Assembly (NCBI GenBank): GCA_000335735.1
Contig: AMYY01000002.1
Span: forward strand, 62,001 to 126,000
Direction: 5' to 3'
Length of the DNA stretch: 64,000 nucleotides
Source: an alpha proteobacterium L41A
GTDB taxonomy: Bacteria > Pseudomonadota > Alphaproteobacteria > Caulobacterales > Caulobacteraceae
Shown in pieces: positions 8,238 to 16,177 of the stretch. The notes under the pieces were generated by a model. The model made no database searches. It was not told the origin of the DNA and saw only the letters and a list, made by a program, of their open reading frames with translations. Every line of letters begins with the position of its first letter. Position 1 is the stretch's first letter. The translations under genes and the position numbers were made by a program.

Positions 8238-9319
8238 GTCGTTTCCTCGTCCTGTGCGACGGCGCTCCACCAGTCGACGCCACGCTCGTCCCGCGTCCGC
8301 TGGGCGCGGCCGCGTCGTTCCAGATAGTTCAGATGCGCCTGGGCCTCGCCCGTGGCCATGCCCAGCACCCCGTCCCCGACCACTCGACCGAAGACGGCGG
8401 AGAAGCCGTCGATCACCCTAGACGGTTGACGCAACGTCCGCTCAAGCCGTTTCAGCGCGACCTCATGCCCCCGCTTCAGGGCGTCGAGCCGCGCATGAAC
8501 GCCATAGAAGGGCTCGCCATGCGCCGGCAGGACGAACGCGCCCTCCGGCAACAGAGCCCTCAGCTTGTCCAACGAGTCCATCCAGTCGCCCAGCGGATCG
8601 GCCTCAGGCTCCGTCGGCCAGACCGAAACATTGGACGAAATGCGCGGCAGGATCTGATCCCCGGCGATGAAGACGTCGTCCGATCGCCGCCACAGGCAGA
8701 CATGTTCCGGGCTGTGGCCCGACCCGACGACCACGCTCCAGTCGTCTCCGTCGATCTGAACGACGTCGCCATCGGATAGTCGCAGATAGCTGCGCGGCAT
8801 CGTCGCCACGCCCTTGCCGAACCCGCCGTAGTCGGCCCGCCAGCGCGCGATCTGCTCATCGCTCCAGCCCGCTGCTCTATAGTAGCGTTCGCCCTCCGCC
8901 GGCGCGTCGCCCGCCGCCTCGGCCATCAGCATCCGTGCGGTCACATACTCCAGTCGCGACATCAGCAGCGGCGCGCCCGACCGCTCGCAAAGCCAGCCCG
9001 CCAGTCCGATGTGATCGGGATGCATATGAGTGCAGATCAAGCGCGTCACCGGACGGCCGCCCAACGCGCCATCCAGCGCCGTCTCCCACGCTGCGACGGT
9101 GCCCGATGTCTTCAGACCCGTATCAACGACGACCCAGCGGTCTCCGTCCCGGATTGCATAAGCATTCACATGATCCAGCTGAAACGGCAGGGCGAACCGC
9201 AGCCACAGCACGCCGCGCGCGACCTCGATCGCCTCGCCCGCACCGGGCACGGCGTCGAACGGATAGGTCAGCCCCCGCCCATCCTTCGCGGCCGTCGTCG
9301 GCGCCGTTCCATCAGCCAA
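8234..9319 (-). CDS. MBL-fold metallo-hydrolase
   Basis: About 361 aa. THMHPDHIGLAGW is the H-x-H-x-D-H zinc motif; GSGHSPEHVCLW and AGDQILPRISSN supply the later His and Asp ligands, and VLPAHGEPFYG the final His. The C-terminal helical extension is of the type seen in glyoxalase II-like hydrolases acting on acyl thioesters. I prefer TTG at 9319 (GGAG upstream) because upstream residues show no conservation, but the frame is open to 9424. Coupled by GTGA to the enoyl-CoA hydratase gene, which suggests a shared acyl-CoA role. Confidence 0.85.
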   Translation of the reverse strand: MADGTAPTTAAKDGRGLTYPFDAVPGAGEAIEVARGVLWLRFALPFQLDHVNAYAIRDGDRWVVVDTGLKTSGTVAAWETALDGALGGRPVTRLICTHMHPDHIGLAGWLCERSGAPLLMSRLEYVTARMLMAEAAGDAPAEGERYYRAAGWSDEQIARWRADYGGFGKGVATMPRSYLRLSDGDVVQIDGDDWSVVVGSGHSPEHVCLWRRSDDVFIAGDQILPRISSNVSVWPTEPEADPLGDWMDSLDKLRALLPEGAFVLPAHGEPFYGVHARLDALKRGHEVALKRLERTLRQPSRVIDGFSAVFGRVVGDGVLGMATGEAQAHLNYLERRGRAQRTRDERGVDWWSAVAQDEETT

Positions 9320-9445
9320 GTCAGTCTCCAATCGAAACGCGCAGATACTTAGCCCGTGTCCCGTGCCGCCGTCCACACCCGCCTTGACCCCGCCCAAATA
9401 CACCGCCACGAAGCAGCCATGCATTCAGAAACCCAAGGTGTTTCC

Positions 9446-10417
9446 ATGAAGTCCCGCCTCGCCGCCGCCTTTGCGGCGCTTGTGTTCAGCGCCTTCGCCG
9501 TCGCGCCCGCTACGGCGCAGGATCAGGAGCGACAGCAACCGCAACAGCAGCAGCAGCAGCAAATTCCGCAGCGCGCCGACAACGAGTCTGCCGTAAGGCA
9601 GAGCAGCGGCTCGCGAGCCTCTGCCCGTCAACGTCGCGAACGTGCGCCTGCGCCCCCGACGCCCGAGCAAATTCTCGCCGCCGCACAGGCGCAGATGGCT
9701 CTGACGACCACGGGCTGTCAGGTCAGCGAAGCCAAGCTCCTTGGCAAGACCGCAGCCGACACGACGGTTTATGAAGTCGCCTGCGGAACCGCGCCGGGCT
9801 ACATCGTCGAAACCAAGACCCCTCCCGAAGCGAGCAGTTGCATCATTCTGGCGCATTCCGCCGACGTGGCGCGCGCCGCCGACCCGACCGCATCGCCGGC
9901 TCAGTGCACGCTGGCGGCCAATACCGACGTCCAGAAGTTCCTGCGCCAGTATGCGAAAGATGCGGGCGTCGCCTGCACAGTTGATCAGGCGAAGCTGCGC
10001 GGCCAGTCCAACGACGGCGCTATTGTCTATGAAATCGGTTGCTCCGATGGACCCGGCTTCTGGATCAAGCAGCAGAACGCAACTTGGACCAAGACCCCTT
10101 GCATCCAGGTCCTTGCAGAGCGCGGCACTTGCGAGTTCACAACCGCAACCGAGAACGCCGCCTTCGTAAAAGCGCTCCTGGCCGGCTCGGAAGCCGCGTC
10201 CTGCAACGTCACCGAAGCCCGCCTGATGGGTCAGAACGCCAACGGCGTCTTCTATGAGGCGAAGTGCGACGGCGCCGACGGCGTCATCGCTCGCTTGAAC
10301 GCCGAAAACGTCGTTCAGCAAATCTACCCTTGCGCCACCGCCCAGCAGATCGGCGGCGGCTGCAAGCTGACGACGGCTCCGGCCGCTGCTGCGGCGGCCA
10401 CTGGCGGTCGCCTCTAA
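9446..10417 (+). CDS. Secreted protein with three cysteine-bearing tandem repeats (unknown function)
   Basis: 323 aa from ATG 9446. A clear signal peptide ends near ATAQ-DQ (residue 25), followed by a glutamine-rich linker with seven consecutive Gln. Three repeats follow, each with four cysteines: C91/113/132/154, C177/199/219/229 and C253/274/296/306. The spacing from first to second Cys is 21-22 residues in all three. Each repeat carries a similar core (EAKLLGKTAADTTVYEVAC, QAKLRGQSNDGAIVYEIGC, EARLMGQNANGVFYEAKC). The protein is probably periplasmic with disulfides. I do not recognise the domain. The frame is open from 9356, but the signal peptide argues for 9446. Confidence 0.85.
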   Translation: MKSRLAAAFAALVFSAFAVAPATAQDQERQQPQQQQQQQIPQRADNESAVRQSSGSRASARQRRERAPAPPTPEQILAAAQAQMALTTTGCQVSEAKLLGKTAADTTVYEVACGTAPGYIVETKTPPEASSCIILAHSADVARAADPTASPAQCTLAANTDVQKFLRQYAKDAGVACTVDQAKLRGQSNDGAIVYEIGCSDGPGFWIKQQNATWTKTPCIQVLAERGTCEFTTATENAAFVKALLAGSEAASCNVTEARLMGQNANGVFYEAKCDGADGVIARLNAENVVQQIYPCATAQQIGGGCKLTTAPAAAAAATGGRL

Positions 10418-10439
10418 GCCAGTCAAAAGACTGATCGAA

Positions 10440-10474
10440 GGGCCGTCGGAGCGATCCGGCGGCCCTTTTCTTTT
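10440..10474 (+). terminator. Intrinsic terminator after the triple-repeat protein gene
   Basis: An 11-bp stem (GGGCCGTCGGA with TCCGGCGGCCC, one G-T pair) closes a GCGA tetraloop and is followed by TTTTCTTTT. It lies 23 bp past the stop codon and insulates the gene from xth. Confidence 0.9.
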
Positions 10475-10518
10475 GCGCCCTCTTTTCCAAAATCGAGACG
10501 CAGCCTAGCGTCGCAGTC

Positions 10519-11304
10519 ATGCGCATCGCCACCTGGAACGTGAACTCTGTCAACGCCCGCCTGCCCACCGTGCTGGCGTGGCTGGAGCAGGCCGCCCCCG
10601 ACGTCGCCTGTTTCCAGGAGATCAAATGCGTGGACGAGAAGTTCCCGCGCGAGGCCTTCGAGAGCCTGGGCTACAATGTCGAGACCCACGGGCAGAAGAG
10701 CTACAACGGCGTCGCCCTGCTGTCGAAATACCCATTGTCCGACATCCGGCGCGGCCTGCCTGGCGACGAGACTGACGAACAGGCGCGCTATATCGAGGCC
10801 TTGGTCGAGGCTCCACGGCCCATTCGCGTCGGCGCCCTTTATCTGCCGAACGGCAATCCGATCGGGACCGAGAAGTTCGATTACAAGCTGGCCTGGTTCG
10901 ATCGGTTGAACCGCCATGCCCGGGATCTGCTGGCGTTCGAGGAGCCGCTGGCCCTGTGCGGCGACTACAACGTCATCCCCGAGGCCGAGGACGCCAAGAA
11001 CCCGGCCGCCTGGACAGACGACGCCCTGTTCCACCCCCAAAGCCGCCAGGCTTTCCGCGCGGTCAAGAACCTGGGCCTGGCCGACGCGCACGAGATCGGC
11101 GGCGAACCCGCTGGCACCTACACGTTTTGGGACTATCAGGCCGGCGCCTGGCAGCGTGATCACGGAATCCGCATCGACTTCGCCCTGCTGTCGCCCCAGG
11201 CCGCCGACCGGTTCAGGGGGATCGAGACCCACCGCGACGCCCGCGACATGGAAAAACCCAGCGACCACGTTCCCGTCGTGGTCGATCTCGATCTGGAGGC
11301 CTGA
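10519..11304 (+). CDS. xth: Exodeoxyribonuclease III
   Basis: 261 aa, full length for the family. Signature motifs in order: RIATWNVNSVNARLPTVLAW at the N-terminus, CFQEIKC with the metal-binding Glu, SYNGVALLSKYP, CGDYNVIPE, RIDFALLS and SDHVPVVVDL at the end. It acts as AP endonuclease and 3'-5' exonuclease in base-excision repair. The gene begins 45 bp after a strong terminator, so it has its own promoter. A 171-aa unknown gene follows after 5 bp and is probably co-transcribed. Confidence 0.95.
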   Translation: MRIATWNVNSVNARLPTVLAWLEQAAPDVACFQEIKCVDEKFPREAFESLGYNVETHGQKSYNGVALLSKYPLSDIRRGLPGDETDEQARYIEALVEAPRPIRVGALYLPNGNPIGTEKFDYKLAWFDRLNRHARDLLAFEEPLALCGDYNVIPEAEDAKNPAAWTDDALFHPQSRQAFRAVKNLGLADAHEIGGEPAGTYTFWDYQAGAWQRDHGIRIDFALLSPQAADRFRGIETHRDARDMEKPSDHVPVVVDLDLEA

Positions 11305-11309
11305 CGACG

Positions 11310-11825
11310 ATGGCCGACGTCTTGCGGGTGGTGTTGCTGATCGCCCTCGCGGCGGCCCTGCTGACAACCCTGGCTCTGGCGCTGTCGTGGTGGATGGAGC
11401 CGCCGCGCCGCCTGCACCGCGCGATGCTCAAGACCTTGGGCGCCGCGCCAGAGGTCGAGGCCACGTCGCCGGGCGAAGGTCGCGCCTGCGCCTTGAACTT
11501 CGACGTCGAACAGGTCGTCGTGCTGTGGGCCAACGGCGCCCATGGCCTGGTCTACGCCTTCGATGAGGTCGAGGGGGGAGAGATCATCGTCGATGGCCAC
11601 GTCGTCGCCCGCATCCGTCGCGGCGAGGCGCGCAAGTCGCTGGACGTGCTGGCCCCCGACGCCGAACAGGTGGTGCTGCGGCTGATGTTCGCCGACGCCC
11701 GCCACCCGGAGTTCGAACTGGCCCTGTGGGACGCCGCCCTGCCCGTCCAGACCGGCTCGCCGGGCGAGGCGCTTCGTCTCGGCCGCCGCTGGTTGTCGCA
11801 TCTGGAGGCCCTGCTGAAGGGCTGA
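11310..11825 (+). CDS. Membrane-anchored protein of unknown function (171 aa)
   Basis: One N-terminal transmembrane segment (about residues 4-28), then a soluble domain of roughly 140 residues rich in beta strands (ACALNFDVEQVVVLWANGAH and GGEIIVDGHVVARI). I recognise no family. It starts 5 bp after xth with the ribosome-binding sequence GGAG inside the xth end, so it is almost certainly in the same transcript. The topology suggests the soluble domain is periplasmic. No catalytic motif is visible. Confidence 0.75.
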   Translation: MADVLRVVLLIALAAALLTTLALALSWWMEPPRRLHRAMLKTLGAAPEVEATSPGEGRACALNFDVEQVVVLWANGAHGLVYAFDEVEGGEIIVDGHVVARIRRGEARKSLDVLAPDAEQVVLRLMFADARHPEFELALWDAALPVQTGSPGEALRLGRRWLSHLEALLKG

Positions 11826-11913
11826 GACGCCGCATGGGCCTTTCAGTCGCCGCGATGCGGCGTTAGAAGCCCGGCTCACTCCTAACCGACACGCCTTTAT
11901 CAGGGAGGCCGCC

Positions 11914-12819
11914 TTGGCCCGCCTTTTCGACGCCTATATCGTCGCTGACTGGACCGCCGCCGAAACCAAGAAGCTCGGCGACACCTCGCTGTGGATCGGC
12001 GTGGCCAAGCGCGACGTGCGCTTCCGCCTTTATACCGAGACGCACAATGTCGCGACCCGGGCCGAAGGCGAAGCCCTGCTGGCATCGATCCTGGCGGATC
12101 ACAGAAAGCGCGGCGACCGAGTGCTGGTCGGGCTGGACTTCAACTTCGGCTATCCCGCAGGCACGGCTGCGCGCCTGAAGTTGGACGGAACCCCGTGGCA
12201 AGCCATGTGGAAATTCATCGCCTCGAACGTCGTGGACAAGGCCGACAACACCAACAACCGCTATCAGGTCGCGGCCAAGATGAACCGGCTGATGACCGAC
12301 GAGGCCTGGCCTCTGTGGGGCGCGCCGGCCAAACAGGCCCAGCGCTGGTTGACCACGACCAAACCGCCCGCAGGCTCCGGCGCCGACATCCCCGAGTTCC
12401 GCGCCACCGAAAACGCGGCTCGCAAGGGCCGGCTTCAGCCCAAGAGCGTGTGGCAGATGCACGGCGCGGGCGCCGTGGGCGGCCAGACGCTGGTCGGCAT
12501 CCCGGCCGTGCGGCGACTGCTGGAAAGCCTCGGCCCGTCAGGCGCCGTCTGGCCCTTCGGCACCGGCTGGCGTGCGCTGACACCCGATGACGTGGAACCC
12601 TTGTCGGCCCTGGTTGTCGAGGTCTGGCCGTCGATGCACGAGACCAAACCTCAACCCGGTGAGTTCAAGGACCAGGCCCAGGTCCGCTCCACGGCCGAGG
12701 CCCTCGCCCGGATGGACGAGGCCGGCGACCTCGCCAAGGCGTTCGCCCCGCCCAAGGACGCCACGCCCGAGCTGATCGCCCAGGTCGAACAGGAAGAAGG
12801 CTGGATCCTGGGCGCCTAA
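11914..12819 (+). CDS. Conserved protein of the type often annotated as CbiG-like (function unproven)
   Basis: 301 aa starting at TTG 11914, with GGGAGG just upstream. The N-terminus (FDAYIVADWTA, then VLVGLDFNFGYP) has an Asp-containing strand pattern like an RNase H or DUF429-type fold. From memory, similar alphaproteobacterial proteins carry the label cobalamin biosynthesis protein CbiG, but there are no cobalamin genes nearby and I would not trust that name. The C-terminal part is helical. Its stop interlocks with the convergent anti-sigma gene in four bases (CTAA). Confidence 0.7.
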   Translation: MARLFDAYIVADWTAAETKKLGDTSLWIGVAKRDVRFRLYTETHNVATRAEGEALLASILADHRKRGDRVLVGLDFNFGYPAGTAARLKLDGTPWQAMWKFIASNVVDKADNTNNRYQVAAKMNRLMTDEAWPLWGAPAKQAQRWLTTTKPPAGSGADIPEFRATENAARKGRLQPKSVWQMHGAGAVGGQTLVGIPAVRRLLESLGPSGAVWPFGTGWRALTPDDVEPLSALVVEVWPSMHETKPQPGEFKDQAQVRSTAEALARMDEAGDLAKAFAPPKDATPELIAQVEQEEGWILGA

Positions 12820-13538
12820 CGCCAACCGTCGTCGCGCGCGCGCCGTTCGACGGCGGTATCCGCAGCGTCCCCGGCGATGGTCGTATCGACAGCCGCAAGC
12901 ACGACAGCTGGCGTGTCGCTAGAGGCCGTGCGGATTTCACCCCCCGGAGCCCCAACCGGCGCCAGGGCCTGCAGCCGCCAGTCATCGCCTTGACGACAGA
13001 CCAGTCCCGCGACTCGGTCCTGCGTGGCGGTGAAGGTCCGACACCAGTTTCCTTCCGCGTTGCGGAACGTCAGTCCGACCTCCCGCCCCTGGGCATCGGC
13101 CCCGTCGGCCGCCAGGCCTGTGTCCAGCACCCGAACCAGCCCTGAGTCCGCGACGGCGCCGTCGCTTGTCAGGGCGAACCCGGTCGGCCCGTTCAGCGAC
13201 GGCGCGATCAGCAGGCCGGCGACGAAGGCCGCCGTCGCCAGACCGCCCCAGATGACGGCCGACCGGGGCGCAAACGCTTGGGCGAGCCAGAGCTTCCAGC
13301 CTGCGCTTTTCGTCGGCGCGGCGCCCGACGCCATGATGAGCCGCGCCAGATCCGCATCGCGCGCATCGCTCTGGATCGGGAAGGCCGCGCGCGCAGCGGC
13401 GCCGGTCGTCCTCAGCGCCGCCAGCCGAGCCGCCAGATCGGCGTCGCTTGCAGCCGCCGCATCGATCCGGTCACGCTCGGCGACGGGCATTTCGCCGTCG
13501 ATCCGCCGCATCAGGGTTTCGTCGTCGTAGCGGGTCAT
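12816..13538 (-). CDS. Membrane-spanning anti-sigma factor
   Basis: 240 aa. The N-terminal about 50 residues (LMRRIDGEMPVAERDRIDAA) fit the anti-sigma domain pattern. One transmembrane helix follows at about residues 93-115 (SAVIWGGLATAAFVAGLLIA), then a periplasmic domain with two cysteines (NWCRTF, GLVCRQG). It should hold the ECF sigma factor inactive until a cell-envelope signal removes it. Its ATG overlaps the stop of the sigma gene (ATGA, 13535-13538), so the two are made in fixed ratio. No zinc-binding H-x3-C-x2-C motif is visible. Confidence 0.82.
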   Translation of the reverse strand: MTRYDDETLMRRIDGEMPVAERDRIDAAAASDADLAARLAALRTTGAAARAAFPIQSDARDADLARLIMASGAAPTKSAGWKLWLAQAFAPRSAVIWGGLATAAFVAGLLIAPSLNGPTGFALTSDGAVADSGLVRVLDTGLAADGADAQGREVGLTFRNAEGNWCRTFTATQDRVAGLVCRQGDDWRLQALAPVGAPGGEIRTASSDTPAVVLAAVDTTIAGDAADTAVERRARDDGWR

Positions 13539-14038
13539 CCGGTGATTCCTTGGGCGGCGAGAACTTCGACCAGGGTCTGGCGGCCCCGCACCAGTCGGCT
13601 GGTTAATGTGCCGGCGGGCACGCCCAGAACCTGCGCCGCCTCGGCGTAGGACAGGCCCTCGATCAGGACCAGGGCCACAGCCTGACGCTGATCATCGGGC
13701 AGGGCGTGGATGGCGTCGCGCGCAGCCAAGGCGTCGGTGCGCAACCCCTCGCCGGCCTGGGCCGGATCGGGCGCCTGCGGCGTGGCGTCGTCCTCGGGCG
13801 AGACGACGCGGGACCACCGCTGGGCCTTTCGACCGTCATCTATGGCGATCCGTCTCATGATCGTGAACGCCCAACTGTCCAATCGTGTGCCCGCCCTGAA
13901 CCCCTTCCGAGAGGCCAGGGCGCGCTCGATCGTTTGTTGCACCAAATCCTGAGCGTCGGCGTCCTGGGGCCGCAGAACGCGCGCGAACCGGCGAAGGCGC
14001 GGAAGCATCGCCACCAACTCCGTCTGAAATTCGTCCAC
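13535..14038 (-). CDS. ECF-type RNA polymerase sigma factor
   Basis: 167 aa. Region 2 is seen in DADAQDLVQQTIERALASR and SWAFTIMRRIAID; region 4 in LSYAEAAQVLGVPAGTLTSR. I place the start at GTG 14038, which has GAGGAA five bases upstream. The frame runs open to 14149 but those codons cross the palindromic promoter. It is followed by its membrane anti-sigma factor and is divergent from a secreted S8 protease. The same promoter-like motif lies before itself, the protease and the next gene, pointing to an autoregulated regulon. Confidence 0.88.
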   Translation of the reverse strand: MDEFQTELVAMLPRLRRFARVLRPQDADAQDLVQQTIERALASRKGFRAGTRLDSWAFTIMRRIAIDDGRKAQRWSRVVSPEDDATPQAPDPAQAGEGLRTDALAARDAIHALPDDQRQAVALVLIEGLSYAEAAQVLGVPAGTLTSRLVRGRQTLVEVLAAQGITG

Positions 14039-14057
14039 GCGTGTTCCTCTGTCATGA

Positions 14058-14091
14058 GGGATGAAACGCGCCGCGCGGCGCGTTTCATCCC
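14058..14091. promoter_or_regulatory. Perfect 34-bp palindrome; proposed face-to-face ECF promoters
   Basis: Left arm GGGATGAAACGCGCCGC is followed at once by its exact reverse complement, with no loop. Read in either direction it gives GGGATGAAAC, 13 bases, CGTT. This would serve the sigma gene (27 bp from CGTT to its GTG) and the S8 protease gene (78 bp). The same GGGATGAAAC-N13-CGTT occurs at 15465-15491. The promoter role is inferred; no start site is known. A strong cruciform or hairpin is also possible. Confidence 0.65.
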
Positions 14092-14161
14092 TTGTCACAA
14101 GCGAATGGGCATAGGCGAATGGATCGCCTGACGATGCAAGACGGCGCAAGGAGCGGATCGG

Positions 14162-15448
14162 GTGATTTTGAACCGGCTGACGATCGGATGGATGGCGGCG
14201 ACGCTTGTGGCTTGCGCGGTCGCCTCGCCGGCCGTGGCGCAGATTGGCCTGCCGTCAACGCTTCCGTCGCTGCGTTCAGGCCTGACGGACCGCATTCCGC
14301 AAAGGGGAACGCTTGAAGGTCTGGCGCGCGATACCGTCGAGGATGCGCTCAGGGCGCCTGCCCGCCTGACCGATCTGGTTCGAGGCTCGCGCGGCGCGCT
14401 GCAGACGGATCCGAATGGCTGGCCCGTGGTGGCGGGCGAGGTCGTGGCGCTTGATCTGCCGCAGGCCGCGCGGGACCAGGCTCTGGCTGCGGGCTTCACC
14501 CTTCTACGTGAAGAGCGTCTTGACGCACTCGACCTGTCGATCGTGGTCTTGGCGCCCCCGCGTCGCCTGTCGCTCGATCGCGCGGTGCGACGGCTTCGCG
14601 AAATGGCGCCCGGCGCGGAGATCACCTTCAACCACGTCGCCTCTCCTGCCGGAATGGCGGCCGTACCTTTCGCGCCGCCCGCTTCCGCACAGACGAACGG
14701 CGCCGCGCCGGGCGCCCGCCTTGGATTGATCGACACAGGCGTCGAAGCGACCCACCCGGCCCTGGCCGGATCGGCCATCGAGCAACGCGGCTTTTCCGGC
14801 CCGCCGCAAATGGGCGCGCACGGCACAGCGGTCGCATCGCTGATGGTCGGGGATGCGGGGGTCTTCAAGGGCGGCGATCCCGGCGCGGCGCTTTTGGTGG
14901 CAGACATCTACGGCGGTCGCGCGGCCGGCGGGTCGGCGACAGCCTTGGCCTCGGCCCTGGCCTGGATGGTCGAACGTCACGTCGCCGTCGTGAACATCAG
15001 TCTGGTCGGGCCGCGCAACGCCCTGATCGAACGCGCGGTGTCGGCCGCGCAGCGGCGCGGCGTCATCCTGGTCGCTGCGGTCGGAAACGACGGCCCCGCC
15101 GCCCCGCCCCTCTACCCCGCCGCCTATCCGCAGGTCATCGGCGTCACCGCCGTCAACGCCCAGGGCCGCGTCCTTCCCGAAGCCGGGCGGGGGGATCAGG
15201 TCGATTACGCCGCGCCGGGCGCCGACATGGCCGCCGCCGGACGCGCCGGCAGTTTCGTTTCGGTGCGTGGCACCTCCTTCGCCGCGCCGCTGGTCGCCGG
15301 CCTGATCGGCAAGTCCGGCCGCCGGGGTTTGACCGCGGTCGACGCCGGCGCATCCGGCCGCGACGCCGTCTATGGCCAAGGGGTTGTGGGCCTCTCCCTG
15401 CGCACCCCGCCGGCTGCTGTCGGCGCGCGCGGTCGACTGGCATCGTAA
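14162..15448 (+). CDS. Secreted S8 family (subtilisin-like) serine protease
   Basis: 428 aa from GTG 14162, with AAGGAG upstream. The N-terminus has a signal-peptide-like segment (about residues 8-28, ending VAQ). The catalytic triad is complete: LIDTGVEATHP (Asp), GAHGTAVASLMVG (His), RGTSFAAPLVAG (Ser), with the oxyanion Asn in AAVGNDGPA. The first about 170 residues look like a propeptide or a separate domain. It is divergent from an ECF sigma/anti-sigma pair across a shared palindrome. It may be a regulon product acting in the envelope, or it may cut the anti-sigma factor; both are inference. Confidence 0.88.
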   Translation: MILNRLTIGWMAATLVACAVASPAVAQIGLPSTLPSLRSGLTDRIPQRGTLEGLARDTVEDALRAPARLTDLVRGSRGALQTDPNGWPVVAGEVVALDLPQAARDQALAAGFTLLREERLDALDLSIVVLAPPRRLSLDRAVRRLREMAPGAEITFNHVASPAGMAAVPFAPPASAQTNGAAPGARLGLIDTGVEATHPALAGSAIEQRGFSGPPQMGAHGTAVASLMVGDAGVFKGGDPGAALLVADIYGGRAAGGSATALASALAWMVERHVAVVNISLVGPRNALIERAVSAAQRRGVILVAAVGNDGPAAPPLYPAAYPQVIGVTAVNAQGRVLPEAGRGDQVDYAAPGADMAAAGRAGSFVSVRGTSFAAPLVAGLIGKSGRRGLTAVDAGASGRDAVYGQGVVGLSLRTPPAAVGARGRLAS

Positions 15449-15464
15449 AAAAGATTCGTCAGCC

Positions 15465-15491
15465 GGGATGAAACCGACCGACGCGGTCGTT
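15465..15491 (+). promoter_or_regulatory. Third copy of the GGGATGAAAC-N13-CGTT motif
   Basis: GGGATGAAAC at 15465-15474 and CGTT at 15488-15491, with the same 13-base spacing as in the palindrome at 14058-14091. CGTT lies 47 bp before the ATG of the exported Ala/Ser-rich protein. Proposed target of the neighbouring ECF sigma factor. Confidence 0.6.
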
Positions 15492-15538
15492 GGACTCTGT
15501 GAGGGCGATCAAAGCCCGGAACAACAGGAGATACGACG

Positions 15539-16126
15539 ATGAAAAAGACCCTGATGACCGCGACCGTCGCCTTCGGCCTGATGCTGGCCGGCGCCTCGCA
15601 GGCTCAAATCCTGGGCGGCTTGGGCGGTCTGGGCGGCAATCTCGGCGGTAGCCTGGGCGGCCAGGTCGGCGGCCTGACCGGCGGCGCGACGGGCGCCGGC
15701 TCGCTGACCGGAAACCTGGGCGGTTCGCTGGACAGCTCGCGCGTCACCGATCGTGCGACCTCCACCCTGACCCGCGCCGAACGCCGCGCTCAACAGGCCC
15801 GCGCCCGCGCTGAGGCCACGGCGGCCCGCACTCGTGACGCCGCAGCCTCGACGGCGGCGACGACGGTCGCCACGGCGCAAACCACCGCCGGCGCCGCACG
15901 TTATCGCGCGTCTGGTCTGGCTCAAGACGCCGCGTCGACTGTGAACTCTGCCTCGGTCTCCGGCTCGGCTTCGGGCGACGCATCCAGCTCCGCTTCGACC
16001 TCGCGCGGCGATGCGGCGACCTCGGGCTCGGCCAACGGTTCGGCTTCCGCCTCACGCAGCGGCGTTGCGCTGTCGGCCGGCGCCAGCGCAAACGGCTCGG
16101 CCAACGCCGGCGCCAAGCCCAACTGA
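15539..16126 (+). CDS. Exported low-complexity Gly/Ala/Ser-rich protein
   Basis: 195 aa. Signal peptide MKKTLMTATVAFGLMLAGAS ends at about residue 23 (SQA-Q). Then come a glycine/leucine repeat region (ILGGLGGLGGNLGG), an Ala/Arg/Thr helical region (residues about 75-125) and a serine/alanine/glycine tail (SGSASGDASSSASTS). There is no recognised domain and no cysteine. It could be a flexible envelope or surface protein. A strong ribosome-binding sequence (AGGAG) precedes ATG, and the gene is framed by an ECF-like promoter motif and a terminator, so it is a single transcription unit. Confidence 0.8.
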   Translation: MKKTLMTATVAFGLMLAGASQAQILGGLGGLGGNLGGSLGGQVGGLTGGATGAGSLTGNLGGSLDSSRVTDRATSTLTRAERRAQQARARAEATAARTRDAAASTAATTVATAQTTAGAARYRASGLAQDAASTVNSASVSGSASGDASSSASTSRGDAATSGSANGSASASRSGVALSAGASANGSANAGAKPN

Positions 16127-16146
16127 TCCTGAGTTGATTTGGACGG

Positions 16147-16175
16147 CCCCCGGAGCACGCGCTCCGGGGGTTTTG
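16147..16175 (+). terminator. Intrinsic terminator after the Ala/Ser-rich protein gene
   Basis: A perfect 10-bp stem (CCCCCGGAGC with GCTCCGGGGG) around an ACGC loop, followed by TTTTG. It lies 20 bp past the stop codon and just before the convergent recN stop. Confidence 0.88.
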
Positions 16176-16177
16176 TC

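Noticed and set aside
11914-12819. Cobalamin biosynthesis function
   Set aside because: The CbiG label is a remembered annotation; no cobalamin genes are nearby and no cobalamin-specific motif is visible.
13039-14149. N-terminal extension of the sigma factor to 14149
   Set aside because: It would translate through the 34-bp palindrome; the GTG at 14038 has a good ribosome-binding sequence and the right length.
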